NCBI RefSeq assembly: GCF_001922575.1 | Contig: NZ_MRCI01000004.1 | Span: 1-64,000 of the forward strand | Origin: Neptunomonas phycophila | GTDB taxonomy: Bacteria; Pseudomonadota; Gammaproteobacteria; Pseudomonadales; Balneatricaceae | DNA length: 64,000 bases | Direction of reading: 5' to 3' | Shown here: positions 39,559 to 49,262 of the stretch, piece by piece | How positions within the stretch are numbered: position 1 is the first letter of the stretch | Layout of the letters: each line of letters begins with the position of its first letter | Translations under genes and position numbers: made by a program | The notes under the pieces: generated by a model | What the model was told of the DNA's origin: nothing | Databases searched by the model: none | Seen by the model: the letters and a program-made list of their open reading frames with translations, nothing else

Positions 39559-42500
39559 ATGCGTTTTTTTGATGTTAAGTTATTGGTATCCAGCGTGTTG
39601 TGCTTCATGTCTCTCCATAGTGCAGCAGGCCAGTTAGGATTGGCAACCAGTCCTTTGACCGTGTCTACCAATGCACTGCCTAATATTATGTTGTTAATGG
39701 ATACCTCAGGAAGCATGAATGCCATCATAGAAGATGATGGCTATACAGGTCCTAGTACAGCAGTGGACCAGTGGGACTATCGTGATACGAATAGCGGTAG
39801 TCTTTCAGATTGGTGGGCTTGGACTGAAATAGATTTGATCGCGGGTTATGTTAGCAGGGGGGCTTTACGTCAAGGGGAGTGTAGTTTTGGGTATTTTCAA
39901 TTTAGAAAACAGTCAACTAATGAATCCAAATGCCTTGCAATCCCGGCTGCCTTGGATAGTGACAATAATAGTCTAGGCAACAGCACGCTCTACTCCGCTG
40001 GATATCTTACTTATTTGTTGAACACTTATGCTAACAATACTAATTTGTCGGGGGTTATACCGACAGAATATCGCATGGACGTTGCAAAAGAGGTAGCAAA
40101 AGAGCTTATCGAACAAACAAGCCCTGCTGGTAGCCCTAAAGCACGGTTTGGTTTAAGCCGCTTCAACGGCTCTACCAATAACGGTGCATTAATGTTAGCC
40201 GCCTGTAACCAAGATACATCAAACATTACGGGTAATAATATTATTAGCTCAATAGACAGCTTGTCCGCATTCGGTGCTACGCCACTCGCTGAGGCGTTGT
40301 ATGACGTGACACGGTATTTTAGAGGACTGTCTAGTACATATGGTAACTTCTCCAATTTATTGTTTCCTAGCCCTATTCAATATAGGTGCCAGCAAAATTT
40401 CGCCATTGTATTAACTGATGGCTTTCCCACATTAGATAATAATTTTCCTAATAACGATTCCTATGGTGTGAGTTCTGAAAATTCAGGAAAAAATTTGCCT
40501 GATTGGGACGGCTTAAGTCCTACTACTCTGGAAGGCCAATATCCTAACTTCCCTCAGTATTCTGATGGATACGATGTGAATAGCACTTCTGGAAGTGCTG
40601 AGGGAACCACGCTGTATTTAGATGACATTGCATTATTTGCTCAAGAGTTAGACCTTAAACCAAATGGTAGTGAGTTAGATAATGACGGGAAAAGTTATAA
40701 CGACCCTAACTTTCTGCAGCAAAACCTCAATACTTATACTGTGGGCTTTAGTATTGATAACCAGATGTTGAACGATGCTGCAGAATACGGTACGGGAGAG
40801 GCTTTTACAGCTAATAATAGGGAGCAGCTACTGGCAGCCTTAACCGCTGCAGTGGACTCAATCATCGCGCGCTCCGGCTCTGCTGCTTCTGCGGCGGCTA
40901 GTTCAGGTAGCGTGCAAGAAGGTACGAAGGTTTATCAGGCTCGTTTCAACAGTAGTGATTGGTCTGGTCAACTCTTAGCGTTTGAATTTGATGAAGATGG
41001 AAATTTAGATACGTCCAATACGGCGGTATCCGAAGGTGCGCTATGGGATGCCGGTTCGAATATTCCTGCTTGGAGCGAAAGAAATATTTTCAGCAATAAC
41101 ACTAGTGGCGGCATTCGTTTTCGTTGGGGGCAGTTCACTGCTTTAGAAAAACTAGACTACTTCAGTAACAATCAATCTTTACTGCAGTATATCCGAGGAC
41201 GCCAAGGCTTTGATGAGTTCAGAGCAAGAACCTCTCTGTTAGGCGATATCGTGAACTCAACCCCTAAGTTCCAAGGTCCGCCCGATTCAGACTATTCTGA
41301 AAGTTTAGAGTCGGAAAGCTATGCCAGTTTCAAAACGACTTATGCCAATCGAGACCCATTAGTATATGTAGGTGCCAATGATGGCATGCTCCATGCCTTT
41401 GATGCTGAAACAGGTACCGAGCGTATGGCCTTCATCCCCAGTGCTGTGTTGCCTAACTTGGAGTCTTTATCAGATACCGGGTATTCACATCAATATTTCG
41501 TCGATGGTACCCCAACCATTCGGGATGCCTTTGTGGGGGGCGAATGGCGAACAATTCTAGTTGGGGGGCTTAACCTAGGTGGTAAGTCTATTTACGCATT
41601 AGATGTCACCGATCCTTCTCAATTTAGTGAATCGAATGATAACGCACAGCAGCTATTCAAATGGGAGTTCACTAATGAAGGTTTGGGCTTTACCTATAGC
41701 CAGCCTCTGATTGTGAAGCTGCATGATGGAAAATGGTATGCCGTTTTCGGTAGCGGGTACAACCCCGACATAGCAGACGGTGATGGACGTATTTTTATTG
41801 TCGATTTAGATACCGGGACGCTTACCAAAACGCTGACAACGAACGTCGGTATCGTTGAGGACTTGACGGGCTTAGCCCGTCCTAATGGTATTGGTAAAAT
41901 AGCTCCGGTTGATTTAAATAACGATAATGTGGTCGATTATATTTATGCTGGTGACCTCTTTGGTAACTTGTGGAAGTTTGATCTGACAGGCTCAAGTCCA
42001 AGCGATTGGGCGTTAGATTATAAGTTATTTGAAGCATGCAGCGGTGTCTGTACTAATAGCGTTACGAGCCTTTTGAGCGATAATCACCAAGCTATTACAA
42101 CCCAGCCTGTTGTCGGTAGTCATTCATCAGGAAAAGGGGTAATGGTGTATTTCGGGACGGGCAAATACTTAGAAACGACCGATAACAACGGTGCATCGGG
42201 CGGGGTTCAGAGTATTTATGGTATCTGGGATACAGGTGACCCGAACGGGGTCTCAGGTAGATCACAGCTGCAAGAGCAGAGTATTATGACAGAAGGTACC
42301 CATACCTTTACGGATGATAATGATACAGAAACTACCAGTGATGATACGTCTGTTTCTAACGAGTATCGAATTACTACCTCAATCCCATTAGAGGCGAATG
42401 ATAAAGGGTGGTATCTAGATTTAGTCTCACCAACTAATGGTGAAGAAGGCGAGCGTCAAGTTACCGATATCGTCTTGCGGCGCGGAGTTTTGTATTTTAA

Positions 42501-42822
42501 TACCAGTATCCCAGAAGCTGATACATGCAGCCCTACGGGTACATCATGGCTGATGGCCGTGAATGCTGAAAATGGCAATGCGACGCATAGTTCTACCTTC
42601 GATTATAACCAAGATGGTGTTTATGATGATGAAGATAAGGTCTCTGATGTTATTGCCTCTGGTATCAAATCTGACTCCAATGCGGCGCCGGTTATTCTTG
42701 CAGGCGATAATCAAGATGTTGTAATAGGTAACGATAGTTGCGACGGCACTGATTCATGTATAGAAGGAGTGAACAAAGGTACAGGTTTAGGGCGCCAGTA
42801 TTGGAGGCAAATTTTTCAATGA
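39559..42822 (+). CDS. pilY1: Type IV pilus tip adhesin/regulator PilY1
   Basis: 1087 residues with a Sec signal peptide (about 1-24). The N-terminal von Willebrand A domain has a MIDAS-type DTSGS at 48-52. The C-terminal PQQ-like beta-propeller starts near 599 (VYVGANDGMLHAFDAETGTE). The nine-residue loop D785-LNNDNVV-D793 corresponds to the Ca2+ loop (851-859) of P. aeruginosa PilY1 that controls retraction. A similar D1015-YNQDGVY-D1023 follows. Coupled to the next gene by ATGA. Confidence 0.95.
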   Translation: MRFFDVKLLVSSVLCFMSLHSAAGQLGLATSPLTVSTNALPNIMLLMDTSGSMNAIIEDDGYTGPSTAVDQWDYRDTNSGSLSDWWAWTEIDLIAGYVSRGALRQGECSFGYFQFRKQSTNESKCLAIPAALDSDNNSLGNSTLYSAGYLTYLLNTYANNTNLSGVIPTEYRMDVAKEVAKELIEQTSPAGSPKARFGLSRFNGSTNNGALMLAACNQDTSNITGNNIISSIDSLSAFGATPLAEALYDVTRYFRGLSSTYGNFSNLLFPSPIQYRCQQNFAIVLTDGFPTLDNNFPNNDSYGVSSENSGKNLPDWDGLSPTTLEGQYPNFPQYSDGYDVNSTSGSAEGTTLYLDDIALFAQELDLKPNGSELDNDGKSYNDPNFLQQNLNTYTVGFSIDNQMLNDAAEYGTGEAFTANNREQLLAALTAAVDSIIARSGSAASAAASSGSVQEGTKVYQARFNSSDWSGQLLAFEFDEDGNLDTSNTAVSEGALWDAGSNIPAWSERNIFSNNTSGGIRFRWGQFTALEKLDYFSNNQSLLQYIRGRQGFDEFRARTSLLGDIVNSTPKFQGPPDSDYSESLESESYASFKTTYANRDPLVYVGANDGMLHAFDAETGTERMAFIPSAVLPNLESLSDTGYSHQYFVDGTPTIRDAFVGGEWRTILVGGLNLGGKSIYALDVTDPSQFSESNDNAQQLFKWEFTNEGLGFTYSQPLIVKLHDGKWYAVFGSGYNPDIADGDGRIFIVDLDTGTLTKTLTTNVGIVEDLTGLARPNGIGKIAPVDLNNDNVVDYIYAGDLFGNLWKFDLTGSSPSDWALDYKLFEACSGVCTNSVTSLLSDNHQAITTQPVVGSHSSGKGVMVYFGTGKYLETTDNNGASGGVQSIYGIWDTGDPNGVSGRSQLQEQSIMTEGTHTFTDDNDTETTSDDTSVSNEYRITTSIPLEANDKGWYLDLVSPTNGEEGERQVTDIVLRRGVLYFNTSIPEADTCSPTGTSWLMAVNAENGNATHSSTFDYNQDGVYDDEDKVSDVIASGIKSDSNAAPVILAGDNQDVVIGNDSCDGTDSCIEGVNKGTGLGRQYWRQIFQ

Positions 42823-43118
42823 AATATTTAAAAGACTTTCTTAAAGTGGGTGTTGTGAGTATCTCTTTACTTACATCAGGGCTATCTTTTGCATTGAATG
42901 GTCAAGGTAATATTGAAAGCATCAATAGGACAAAAGCCGTTATTATAACTATCGCGGGTGTTTCGTACCGTGTTCCGCGCAATTTGAAAATAAGCATTGG
43001 CCCTGAGAAAATTTATTCTGCTGATCTTAATGAAGGGGATTTGGTGGCCTTTGAAGCAACAGAACCAAAGAACAGCCAATTACCAAAAATTACATCAATG
43101 GAAGTGGTGCTTTATTAA
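42819..43118 (+). CDS. Small secreted PilY2-like protein
   Basis: 99 residues, signal peptide [18 protein letters not shown] to about residue 27, then about 72 residues of predicted beta structure ([40 protein letters not shown]). Position between pilY1 and pilE and general pattern fit PilY2 of Pseudomonas, whose function is poorly known. ATG 42819 overlaps the pilY1 stop; SD TTGGAGGC lies upstream. It ends with one-base overlap into pilE. Assignment rests mainly on position. Confidence 0.65.
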   Translation: MKYLKDFLKVGVVSISLLTSGLSFALNGQGNIESINRTKAVIITIAGVSYRVPRNLKISIGPEKIYSADLNEGDLVAFEATEPKNSQLPKITSMEVVLY

Positions 43119-43516
43119 TGCCTCATAAATCAGAAGGTTTTACTCTAATAGAGCTGATGATTACCGTTGCTATTATTGGTATTTTGGCCGCTATTGCTTA
43201 CCCTGCTTATCAAAATTTTGTTTTAAAGTCTTGGCGGGAGTCAGCTAAAGGGTGTTTGTTGGATTTGTCTCAAGCCATGGAACGAGGGTTCTCAACCAGC
43301 TCTCCAATGGCATATACGAACACGATACCTGGGTTGGCTTGTACTTCTGATTCAGGTATGGACAGCCGATATACTTTTGCTTTCAGTGTAAATACGACCA
43401 CCACTTACACAATTACGGCGACTCCTTCTGGAGCTCAAGCTGGCGATGATTGCGGTACTTTAAGTATGGATCATACGGGCAGCAGAGGTGCTAGTTCTGG
43501 ATCTAATTGTTGGTAA
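43118..43516 (+). CDS. pilE: Type IV minor pilin PilE
   Basis: 132 residues. Seven-residue leader MPHKSEG then [25 protein letters not shown], the best pilin signature in the cluster. Cys pairs ([33 protein letters not shown]) probably form a C-terminal disulfide loop. Shorter than major pilins and placed as PilE in Pseudomonas. One-base overlap with the PilY2-like gene. Confidence 0.9.
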   Translation: MPHKSEGFTLIELMITVAIIGILAAIAYPAYQNFVLKSWRESAKGCLLDLSQAMERGFSTSSPMAYTNTIPGLACTSDSGMDSRYTFAFSVNTTTTYTITATPSGAQAGDDCGTLSMDHTGSRGASSGSNCW

Positions 43517-43586
43517 ATTTAAGGGAGGTTTAAATTTGCCAAGCTAATTTACATTCTTAAATCATTGTTATTCAAGGAGGAAAACA

Positions 43587-44162
43587 ATGGCTCGCTTATC
43601 GGACAAGGATTTATGTCAAGATGCGCTTAATCACAGTGATACTATTAAACAAAAAGGCTTCTCCCTCATTGAGCTGTTAGTCACGCTCGTTATTTCAGTT
43701 ATTATTATCACTCTTGCCATCCCCGCCTTTACTCGTTGGATAAGTCAAAACGAGTTATCAAGCTCTGCCTTGTTATTTCGTCATGTAATGTCTGATGCTC
43801 GCTCGGAGGCTGTTAAACTAGGCCGTCCTGTTCGCTTGTGTAGCCGTGATGGTGCTTTGTTAGCTTGCGCAGGAACCTCGCTTACTGGAACCAGAGACTG
43901 GAGCCATGGCGCGATATTATTTTTAGATGTAGATGATAATCGCGCTTATGAGGCGAATACTGATTTGCTTTTACGTGCCTTTGAGTTACCTACAGCGCTA
44001 TCGGCAACATGGAATCGAGGTCATAGTTTGTCATTCTTGCCGTCAGGGCGCATGAATTGGGGCTCTAATGGTACTTTTAAGCTTACGAGTAGTAACGAAT
44101 TAATAAGCCCTGTTCATTTAGTTGTGGGCATACAGGGACGTATTCGTTCATTTGAACCATGA
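43587..44162 (+). CDS. fimT: Second FimT/GspH-family minor pilin with long leader
   Basis: 191 residues. An unusually long 24-residue hydrophilic leader ends KQKG|FSLIELLVTLVISVIIITLA. The GspH domain contains SDARSEAVKLGRPVRLCSRDG and DWSHGAILFLDVDDNRAY. The strong SD AAGGAGG seven bases before ATG 43587 supports this start. It closes the minor-pilin cluster next to thiO, as fimT does in P. aeruginosa, where FimT has been linked to DNA uptake. Confidence 0.82.
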   Translation: MARLSDKDLCQDALNHSDTIKQKGFSLIELLVTLVISVIIITLAIPAFTRWISQNELSSSALLFRHVMSDARSEAVKLGRPVRLCSRDGALLACAGTSLTGTRDWSHGAILFLDVDDNRAYEANTDLLLRAFELPTALSATWNRGHSLSFLPSGRMNWGSNGTFKLTSSNELISPVHLVVGIQGRIRSFEP

Positions 44163-44232
44163 AATCCCCTACACTGTCGCTTATCGTTTCAAATAAGAAA
44201 TACAGACGTCAAGATAGCGATTAGTGATAAAT

Positions 44233-45333
44233 ATGAGTGATTTTTTAGTAGTAGGCGGCGGTGTTATCGGTTTGATGCTTACACGAGAGCTAGCTTTAGC
44301 TGGCGCGAGCGTCACTTTGGTTGAGCGAGGGACGTGTGCAAAGGAGGCTTCTTGGGCAGGCGGAGGGATCGTTTCTCCTTTATACCCATGGCGCTATTCT
44401 TCAGCGGTAACTCAACTGGCAACTTGGTCTCAATCGTCTTATGTCCATTTAGCGGCAACCTTAACCGAAGAAACCGGCATTGATCCTGAGTTACGTCAAA
44501 AAGGCATGTACATGGTCGATGTTGAGGACCGTGACGCAGCGTTATCGTGGGCGGCAGCGTATCACCGCCCCTTGGTGGCAGTTGAAGCGAGTCACTTATA
44601 TCACCATGAACCTGAGTTTGCTTCTGGTTATGAGTCGGCCTTATGGATGCCTGAGGTAAGCAGCATACGTAACCCTCGTTTGGGACAGGCTCTGCGCCGA
44701 AGTGTGATGGATTTAAAACAGGTTACATTACAAGAAAATACGGGTGTTGAGCGTTTTGTCGTTGAAGGGGAAACCGTCCTCGGCGTTCAAACATCTCAGG
44801 GAAATATTATGGCTGGGCATACAGTCGTTGCGTCAGGCTCTTGGACGGGGCATTTATTAGGTGGGCTATCAGTCTCTTTGCCGGTTGAGCCGGTTAAGGG
44901 GCAAATGATGGTCTTTAAAGCAGAGCCTAATATTGTTAATCGGGTTATTTTGATGGCCGGGCGTTATGTCATTCCACGAAGTGATGGGCGCATTTTAGTT
45001 GGTAGTACGCTTGAGCATGAGGGGTTTAATAAGCAAATCACTGAGAGTGCTCGGGAGTCTCTGTATCAAACAGCAGTGGGTATTATTCCGAGGTTAGCTG
45101 ATTTTCCGGTAGAGCATCATTGGGCCGGGTTGAGGCCTGGGTCTCCTGAAGGAATCCCTTTTATAGGAGAGGTGCCGGGTTATCAAGGCATTTCTGTGAA
45201 TGCAGGACAGTACCGAAACGGCTTGGTGTTAGCGCCTGCCTCTACTCGTTTGCAAGCTGATTTATTATTAGGACAAACACCGGTTATAGATCCACGTCCA
45301 TACCAATTAGCTGGGCGGCTCGGTTCACTTTAA
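44233..45333 (+). CDS. thiO: Glycine oxidase ThiO (FAD-dependent)
   Basis: 366 residues, DAO-family oxidase. FAD-binding Rossmann motif VVGGGVIGLMLTRELALAG at residues 5-23, AGGGIVSPLYPW, and C-terminal HWAGLRPGSPEGIPFIGEVP and NAGQYRNGLVLAPAS. It makes dehydroglycine for the thiazole of thiamine, though no thi genes are nearby. ATG 44233 chosen over GTG 44224. Its place beside fimT is conserved in Pseudomonas. Confidence 0.92.
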   Translation: MSDFLVVGGGVIGLMLTRELALAGASVTLVERGTCAKEASWAGGGIVSPLYPWRYSSAVTQLATWSQSSYVHLAATLTEETGIDPELRQKGMYMVDVEDRDAALSWAAAYHRPLVAVEASHLYHHEPEFASGYESALWMPEVSSIRNPRLGQALRRSVMDLKQVTLQENTGVERFVVEGETVLGVQTSQGNIMAGHTVVASGSWTGHLLGGLSVSLPVEPVKGQMMVFKAEPNIVNRVILMAGRYVIPRSDGRILVGSTLEHEGFNKQITESARESLYQTAVGIIPRLADFPVEHHWAGLRPGSPEGIPFIGEVPGYQGISVNAGQYRNGLVLAPASTRLQADLLLGQTPVIDPRPYQLAGRLGSL

Positions 45334-45402
45334 TAAGCCGCTCAGTGATAGGTTATTAGCGCCGTATCAACCATGAAGATGGGGGCTATTGGTGTTGTCT
45401 AG

Positions 45403-46245
45403 CTATAAACCGTCATCGTAGATAGTTGGGATGGCTTCACGCTTGTGCTGTGTCTTGATGAAAATGCTAACAATACGGGCTTCTACTTCGCTGCTTACTG
45501 GCTTTCCTTCGAGGAAGTTGTCGATGTCATCATAGGAGAGCCCAAGTGCTTGTTCATCTGCTTTTTGAGGGGCAAGGCATTCTAAGTCAGCGGTTGGCGT
45601 TTTCTCAACAAGAATGTCTGGAGCACCGAGTGTTTTGGCGAGTAAGCGAACTTGGCGCTTGCTCAGGCCAAATAGAGGCACTAAATCGCAGGCACCGTCA
45701 CCCCACTTGGTATAGAAGCCTGTGATATTTTCCGCTGAATGATCTGTACCCAATACTAAGCCGCCAAGAATACCGGCTATTTTATATTGCGCCACCATAC
45801 GAGCGCGAGCTTTAACATTGCCTTTTGCAAAGTCGATAGCTTCTTCTGATGCTGATAAAAGCTGCTTTTCATGTAGTGCTTGAGTGACAGCGTCAACGAT
45901 ACCATCTGTGCCTGCTTTGACATTTACGGTGAGTGATTCAGATGGTTGAATAAAGCTAAGTGCGAGTTGTGCTTCATCTTCATCTTTTTGGATGCCGTAT
46001 GGTAAACGCACAGCGACGAAACGATACGTTTGTGAGCCTGCTTCAAGATTTAGTTCGTCTACAGCAATTTGAGCTAAGCGCCCACACGTAGAAGAGTCAA
46101 CACCGCCACTTATACCTAATACGAGAGTCTTAAGCCCAGAGCTTTGTAAGCGCTGTTTAATGAAAGCGACCCGTCTCGAAATTTCGTAACCGGGATCTAT
46201 TTCGGGTAAAACTTTCATCTCGTCTCGGATAGCAGTGGCGTCCAT
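45403..46245 (-). CDS. nadE: NH3-dependent NAD synthetase
   Basis: 280 residues, PP-loop ATPase with [15 protein letters not shown] near residue 45; later [23 protein letters not shown] and [20 protein letters not shown]. No nitrilase domain, so ammonia-dependent as in E. coli. It lies on the minus strand just downstream of bamD, at the place where Pseudomonas has pilS-pilR. Confidence 0.97.
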   Translation of the reverse strand: MDATAIRDEMKVLPEIDPGYEISRRVAFIKQRLQSSGLKTLVLGISGGVDSSTCGRLAQIAVDELNLEAGSQTYRFVAVRLPYGIQKDEDEAQLALSFIQPSESLTVNVKAGTDGIVDAVTQALHEKQLLSASEEAIDFAKGNVKARARMVAQYKIAGILGGLVLGTDHSAENITGFYTKWGDGACDLVPLFGLSKRQVRLLAKTLGAPDILVEKTPTADLECLAPQKADEQALGLSYDDIDNFLEGKPVSSEVEARIVSIFIKTQHKREAIPTIYDDGL

Positions 46246-46277
46246 TGGGTGCTCCTGAAATAGCTAATGGTCGTGTT

Positions 46278-47180
46278 TTATTCAAAAATGCCAAAGGTCG
46301 CACGGTGGTACCAAGGGCGCTCATTGGCTGAAGGTAGTGTATGCACGTCTTCGACTTCGATAACTTCCTCCTCAGACCCTAATAAACCAAATGTAGCTGT
46401 TTCCAACAAGGTTTTATGCTCTTGGCGGTAAGTTTTTACTGGGATGTCAGGATAATTGGTTGCCAACACTTCTTTTGATTTTGCCGCAAGGCGGTTCATA
46501 CCGAGTTCGGTATAGGATTGGTACATGACAATCAACGCTTCAGGTACAGAAGGCGTTTCTTTAAGGTTTTCTACTACATAGCGGCCGCGGTTAGCTGCAG
46601 CAACAAATGCACCGCGTTTCATATAAAAACGGGCTACGTTAATTTCATGTTGGGCTAAGCGGTTTTTTAAGAAAATCATGCGTTTACGCGCATCTGGCGC
46701 ATATTGGCTATCCGGGTATCGATTGAGCAATATTGAAAAGCTTTCGAAGGAATTCAGAGCCGCACCAGGGTCACGTTGAGTGATATCGATCGGTAAGTAG
46801 CGCTCTAAAAAAGTACGGTCTTGCTCAAAAGCCGTCAACCCTTTTAGATAATAGGCGTAGTCGATATTTTCGTGAGAAGGGTGCAGTCGAATAAATCGAT
46901 CAGCGGCGGCACTGGCGGCGGCCGGTTCATAATTCTTATGATAGGCGTAGATTAGCTCTAATTGCGCCTGCTCGGAGTAGCGGCCAAATGGGTAGCGAGC
47001 CTCTAGAAGTTCAAGCTTTTTAACAGCATTACTATATTCGTCTTGCTCAAGGGCTTGGATTGCCTCTGAATATAGCTGTTCTTCAGGGATGTCAGGCGTT
47101 TCTTTTTCGCTTCCAAACCATGAACACGCAGACGCCATCACGGTGATGGCCACAATTCCTACTATTTTTGAAAAACGCAT
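46278..47180 (-). CDS. bamD: Outer membrane assembly lipoprotein BamD
   Basis: 300 residues. Lipoprotein signal with Cys19 (MASACSWFG). TPR-like repeats run through about 35-245 ([47 protein letters not shown]-type helices). BamD is the essential partner of BamA in beta-barrel insertion. Length is somewhat above E. coli BamD (245) because of a C-terminal tail of about 50 residues. Divergent from rluD, the conserved arrangement. Confidence 0.96.
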   Translation of the reverse strand: MRFSKIVGIVAITVMASACSWFGSEKETPDIPEEQLYSEAIQALEQDEYSNAVKKLELLEARYPFGRYSEQAQLELIYAYHKNYEPAAASAAADRFIRLHPSHENIDYAYYLKGLTAFEQDRTFLERYLPIDITQRDPGAALNSFESFSILLNRYPDSQYAPDARKRMIFLKNRLAQHEINVARFYMKRGAFVAAANRGRYVVENLKETPSVPEALIVMYQSYTELGMNRLAAKSKEVLATNYPDIPVKTYRQEHKTLLETATFGLLGSEEEVIEVEDVHTLPSANERPWYHRATFGIFE

Positions 47181-47323
47181 CTACTATTTATCCTGTTAAC
47201 CAGCCTACGGAAATTCGGCGGCGTTCGTCGTATCGGTTATACTGACGTCAGTGCTTACCAGCCGCTTATTTAAACACAACCGGAAGCTAAGCAAAATCAT
47301 CCGCGCAACAGATCGGTATATTG

Positions 47324-48292
47324 ATGTCAGAAAAGATAGAATTAGAGGCAATAGTCTCTGGAGAGTTCAGTGGTAAGCGCTTAGATCAGGTAGTAGCGCA
47401 GCTGTTTTCGGACTATTCACGCTCGCGACTGCAAGAGTGGATAAAAGATGGTGCTATAACCGTAGATGGTAAGCCATCAAAGCCTCGTGAAAAGATGTTT
47501 GGTGGAGAGCGCATAGCCCTTAGTGCAGAGCTTGAAGCGATTGAGGGTCATGAGGGCGAAAATATACCGCTTGAGATCGTCTATGAAGACGATGATATTT
47601 TGGTCGTTAATAAACCGGCGGGCTTGGTTGTACATCCTGCCGTTGGGCATCGCACCGGCACGCTTATGAATGCTCTGTTATACCATATACCGGACATAGC
47701 TTTGGTGCCGAGGGCTGGCATTGTGCACCGGTTGGATATGGATACAACCGGTTTGATGGTTGTTGCCAAAACCGTGCAGGCGCAAACTGAGTTAGTAAAA
47801 CAGTTACAAGAGCGCAGTATGGGGCGTGAGTATGAGGCGGTGAGTATTGGTGTTATGACCGGTGGAGGTTGCGTCGAAGAGCCTATAGCTCGTCATCCCC
47901 GAAACCGTCAGAAGATGGCCGTTGTACCGACAGGTAAAGAGGCGATAACGCACTACCGAGTCTTAGATAAGTATCGAGCGCACACTCATATACGTTTGAA
48001 ACTAGAAACCGGCCGTACACATCAAATTCGTGTACACATGGCACACATTAACTATGCTCTGGTAGGAGATCCTTTTTACGGTGGTCGTTTTCGTCTACCA
48101 AAAGGTATTAGCACAGAGACTCAGGAATACTTGCGCAACTTTAAGCGCCAAGCTTTGCATGCAAAAAAACTAGAGTTATTTCATCCGGTCACCGGCGAGC
48201 TAATGTCATGGGAAGTCGACCTTCCTGAGGACTTTGCTCAACTTTTATCGGTTTTGCAGCGCGACAGAGATGAAAATGAGGCGCTTGGGTAA
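47324..48292 (+). CDS. rluD: 23S rRNA pseudouridine synthase D
   Basis: 322 residues, modifies U1911/1915/1917 of 23S helix 69. N-terminal S4 domain (GKRLDQVVAQLFSDYSRSRL). Catalytic domain with VHRLDMDTTGLMVVAKT holding the Asp nucleophile, and ETGRTHQIRVHMAHI. ATG 47324 chosen over TTG 47321. Together with bamD, pgeF and clpB it forms a conserved neighbourhood. Confidence 0.97.
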   Translation: MSEKIELEAIVSGEFSGKRLDQVVAQLFSDYSRSRLQEWIKDGAITVDGKPSKPREKMFGGERIALSAELEAIEGHEGENIPLEIVYEDDDILVVNKPAGLVVHPAVGHRTGTLMNALLYHIPDIALVPRAGIVHRLDMDTTGLMVVAKTVQAQTELVKQLQERSMGREYEAVSIGVMTGGGCVEEPIARHPRNRQKMAVVPTGKEAITHYRVLDKYRAHTHIRLKLETGRTHQIRVHMAHINYALVGDPFYGGRFRLPKGISTETQEYLRNFKRQALHAKKLELFHPVTGELMSWEVDLPEDFAQLLSVLQRDRDENEALG

Positions 48293-48339
48293 CGAGTGCC
48301 TTGTCGCCTAAATCACACTAATCAACTGTGGGAGTAAAG

Positions 48340-49065
48340 ATGGATTTTATACGACCTGATTGGAAAGCCCCTGCTCACATACAGGTGGCTTCGACCCTAA
48401 GGCTTGGTGGTGTGAGTAAGGCCCCGTTTGACGCTTTAAACCTAGGTGATCACGTGGATGATCACCCCGCTGCGGTCATTGAGAACCGTGAGCGACTTTT
48501 AAGCGCTTTAGACATCGAGCGTGCTCAATGGCTTACTCAGGTGCACGGTATCAAGTGTGTAGAGGCCAAAGGAGATGGGCGTGTTAGAGAAGCGGATGCA
48601 TGTTGGACCGAAGACACTGGCTTAGCCTGCCTTGTTATGACTGCAGATTGTTTGCCGGTAGTTATGACTGATGGTCAGCGAGTATTAGCAGCGCATGCGG
48701 GTTGGAGAGGGTTGGCTAACGGAGTGTTAGAAGCTTCGCTGACTAACTTCGCAAGCCCTCATAACGTGCATGTCTGGCTTGGCCCCGCGATAGGTCCATT
48801 GGCGTTTGAAGTGGGGCCTGAAGTACGAGAGCGCTTCTGTGATCATAACTCCCAAGCATCCGAATGTTTTACTCCCTCTTTACGCGCAGGTAAGTGGTTG
48901 GCTGACCTTTATGAGCTTGCGCGCCTCCGTTTGTTTGAACAAGGTATTCAGCATGTCTCCGGTGGGGGCTTGTGTACATTTACTGATAAGCGTCGCTTCT
49001 TTTCGTATCGCCGCGATATTCAGACAGGCCGTATGGCAACGTTGATTTGGAAGACGGCGAGCTGA
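48340..49065 (+). CDS. pgeF: Peptidoglycan editing factor / multicopper-oxidase-fold purine nucleosidase PgeF (YfiH)
   Basis: 241 residues. Metal site residues are visible in QVHG, TADCLPVVMTD and AAHAGWRGLANGVLE. In E. coli YfiH affects peptidoglycan composition, and homologues are Zn-dependent purine nucleoside phosphorylases/deaminases. Start ATG 48340 with SD GGAG; a GTG at 48328 is less likely. Co-directional with rluD and clpB. Confidence 0.92.
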   Translation: MDFIRPDWKAPAHIQVASTLRLGGVSKAPFDALNLGDHVDDHPAAVIENRERLLSALDIERAQWLTQVHGIKCVEAKGDGRVREADACWTEDTGLACLVMTADCLPVVMTDGQRVLAAHAGWRGLANGVLEASLTNFASPHNVHVWLGPAIGPLAFEVGPEVRERFCDHNSQASECFTPSLRAGKWLADLYELARLRLFEQGIQHVSGGGLCTFTDKRRFFSYRRDIQTGRMATLIWKTAS

Positions 49066-49168
49066 CAATTTAATAAGCTACCAACACACTTGGCCAATAC
49101 CTCCGCCCGTTTTCTTGATCTAGATTAATCTTTTAGGTTACATATGTCTGTTTTTTGAACAGTTGATG

Positions 49169-49197
49169 CTTGAATCTACGCGCTCTTATCCCCATAT
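49169..49197 (+). promoter_or_regulatory. Sigma32 heat-shock promoter of clpB
   Basis: CTTGAA (49169-49174), a 15-base spacer and CCCCATAT (49190-49197) match the sigma32 consensus CTTGAA / CCCCATnT very closely. It is about 60 bases upstream of clpB. Confidence 0.88.
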
Positions 49198-49262
49198 ATA
49201 TCGCAATGACAGGATGAATACGCCATGAAAACCATGTCGGTTCAAGAATTAGGAGAGTGTCG

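Noticed and set aside
43515-43537. AT-rich inverted repeat AAATTTAA / TTAAATTT after pilE
   Set aside because: Only A/T pairs with no T-run; too weak to call a terminator.
45311-45345. Inverted repeat at the end of thiO (CTGGGCGGCT / AGCCGCTCAG)
   Set aside because: One mismatch, no T-run and half of it is coding; no clear function.
47214-47243. TATACT as an rluD promoter
   Set aside because: No acceptable -35 at 16-18 bases.
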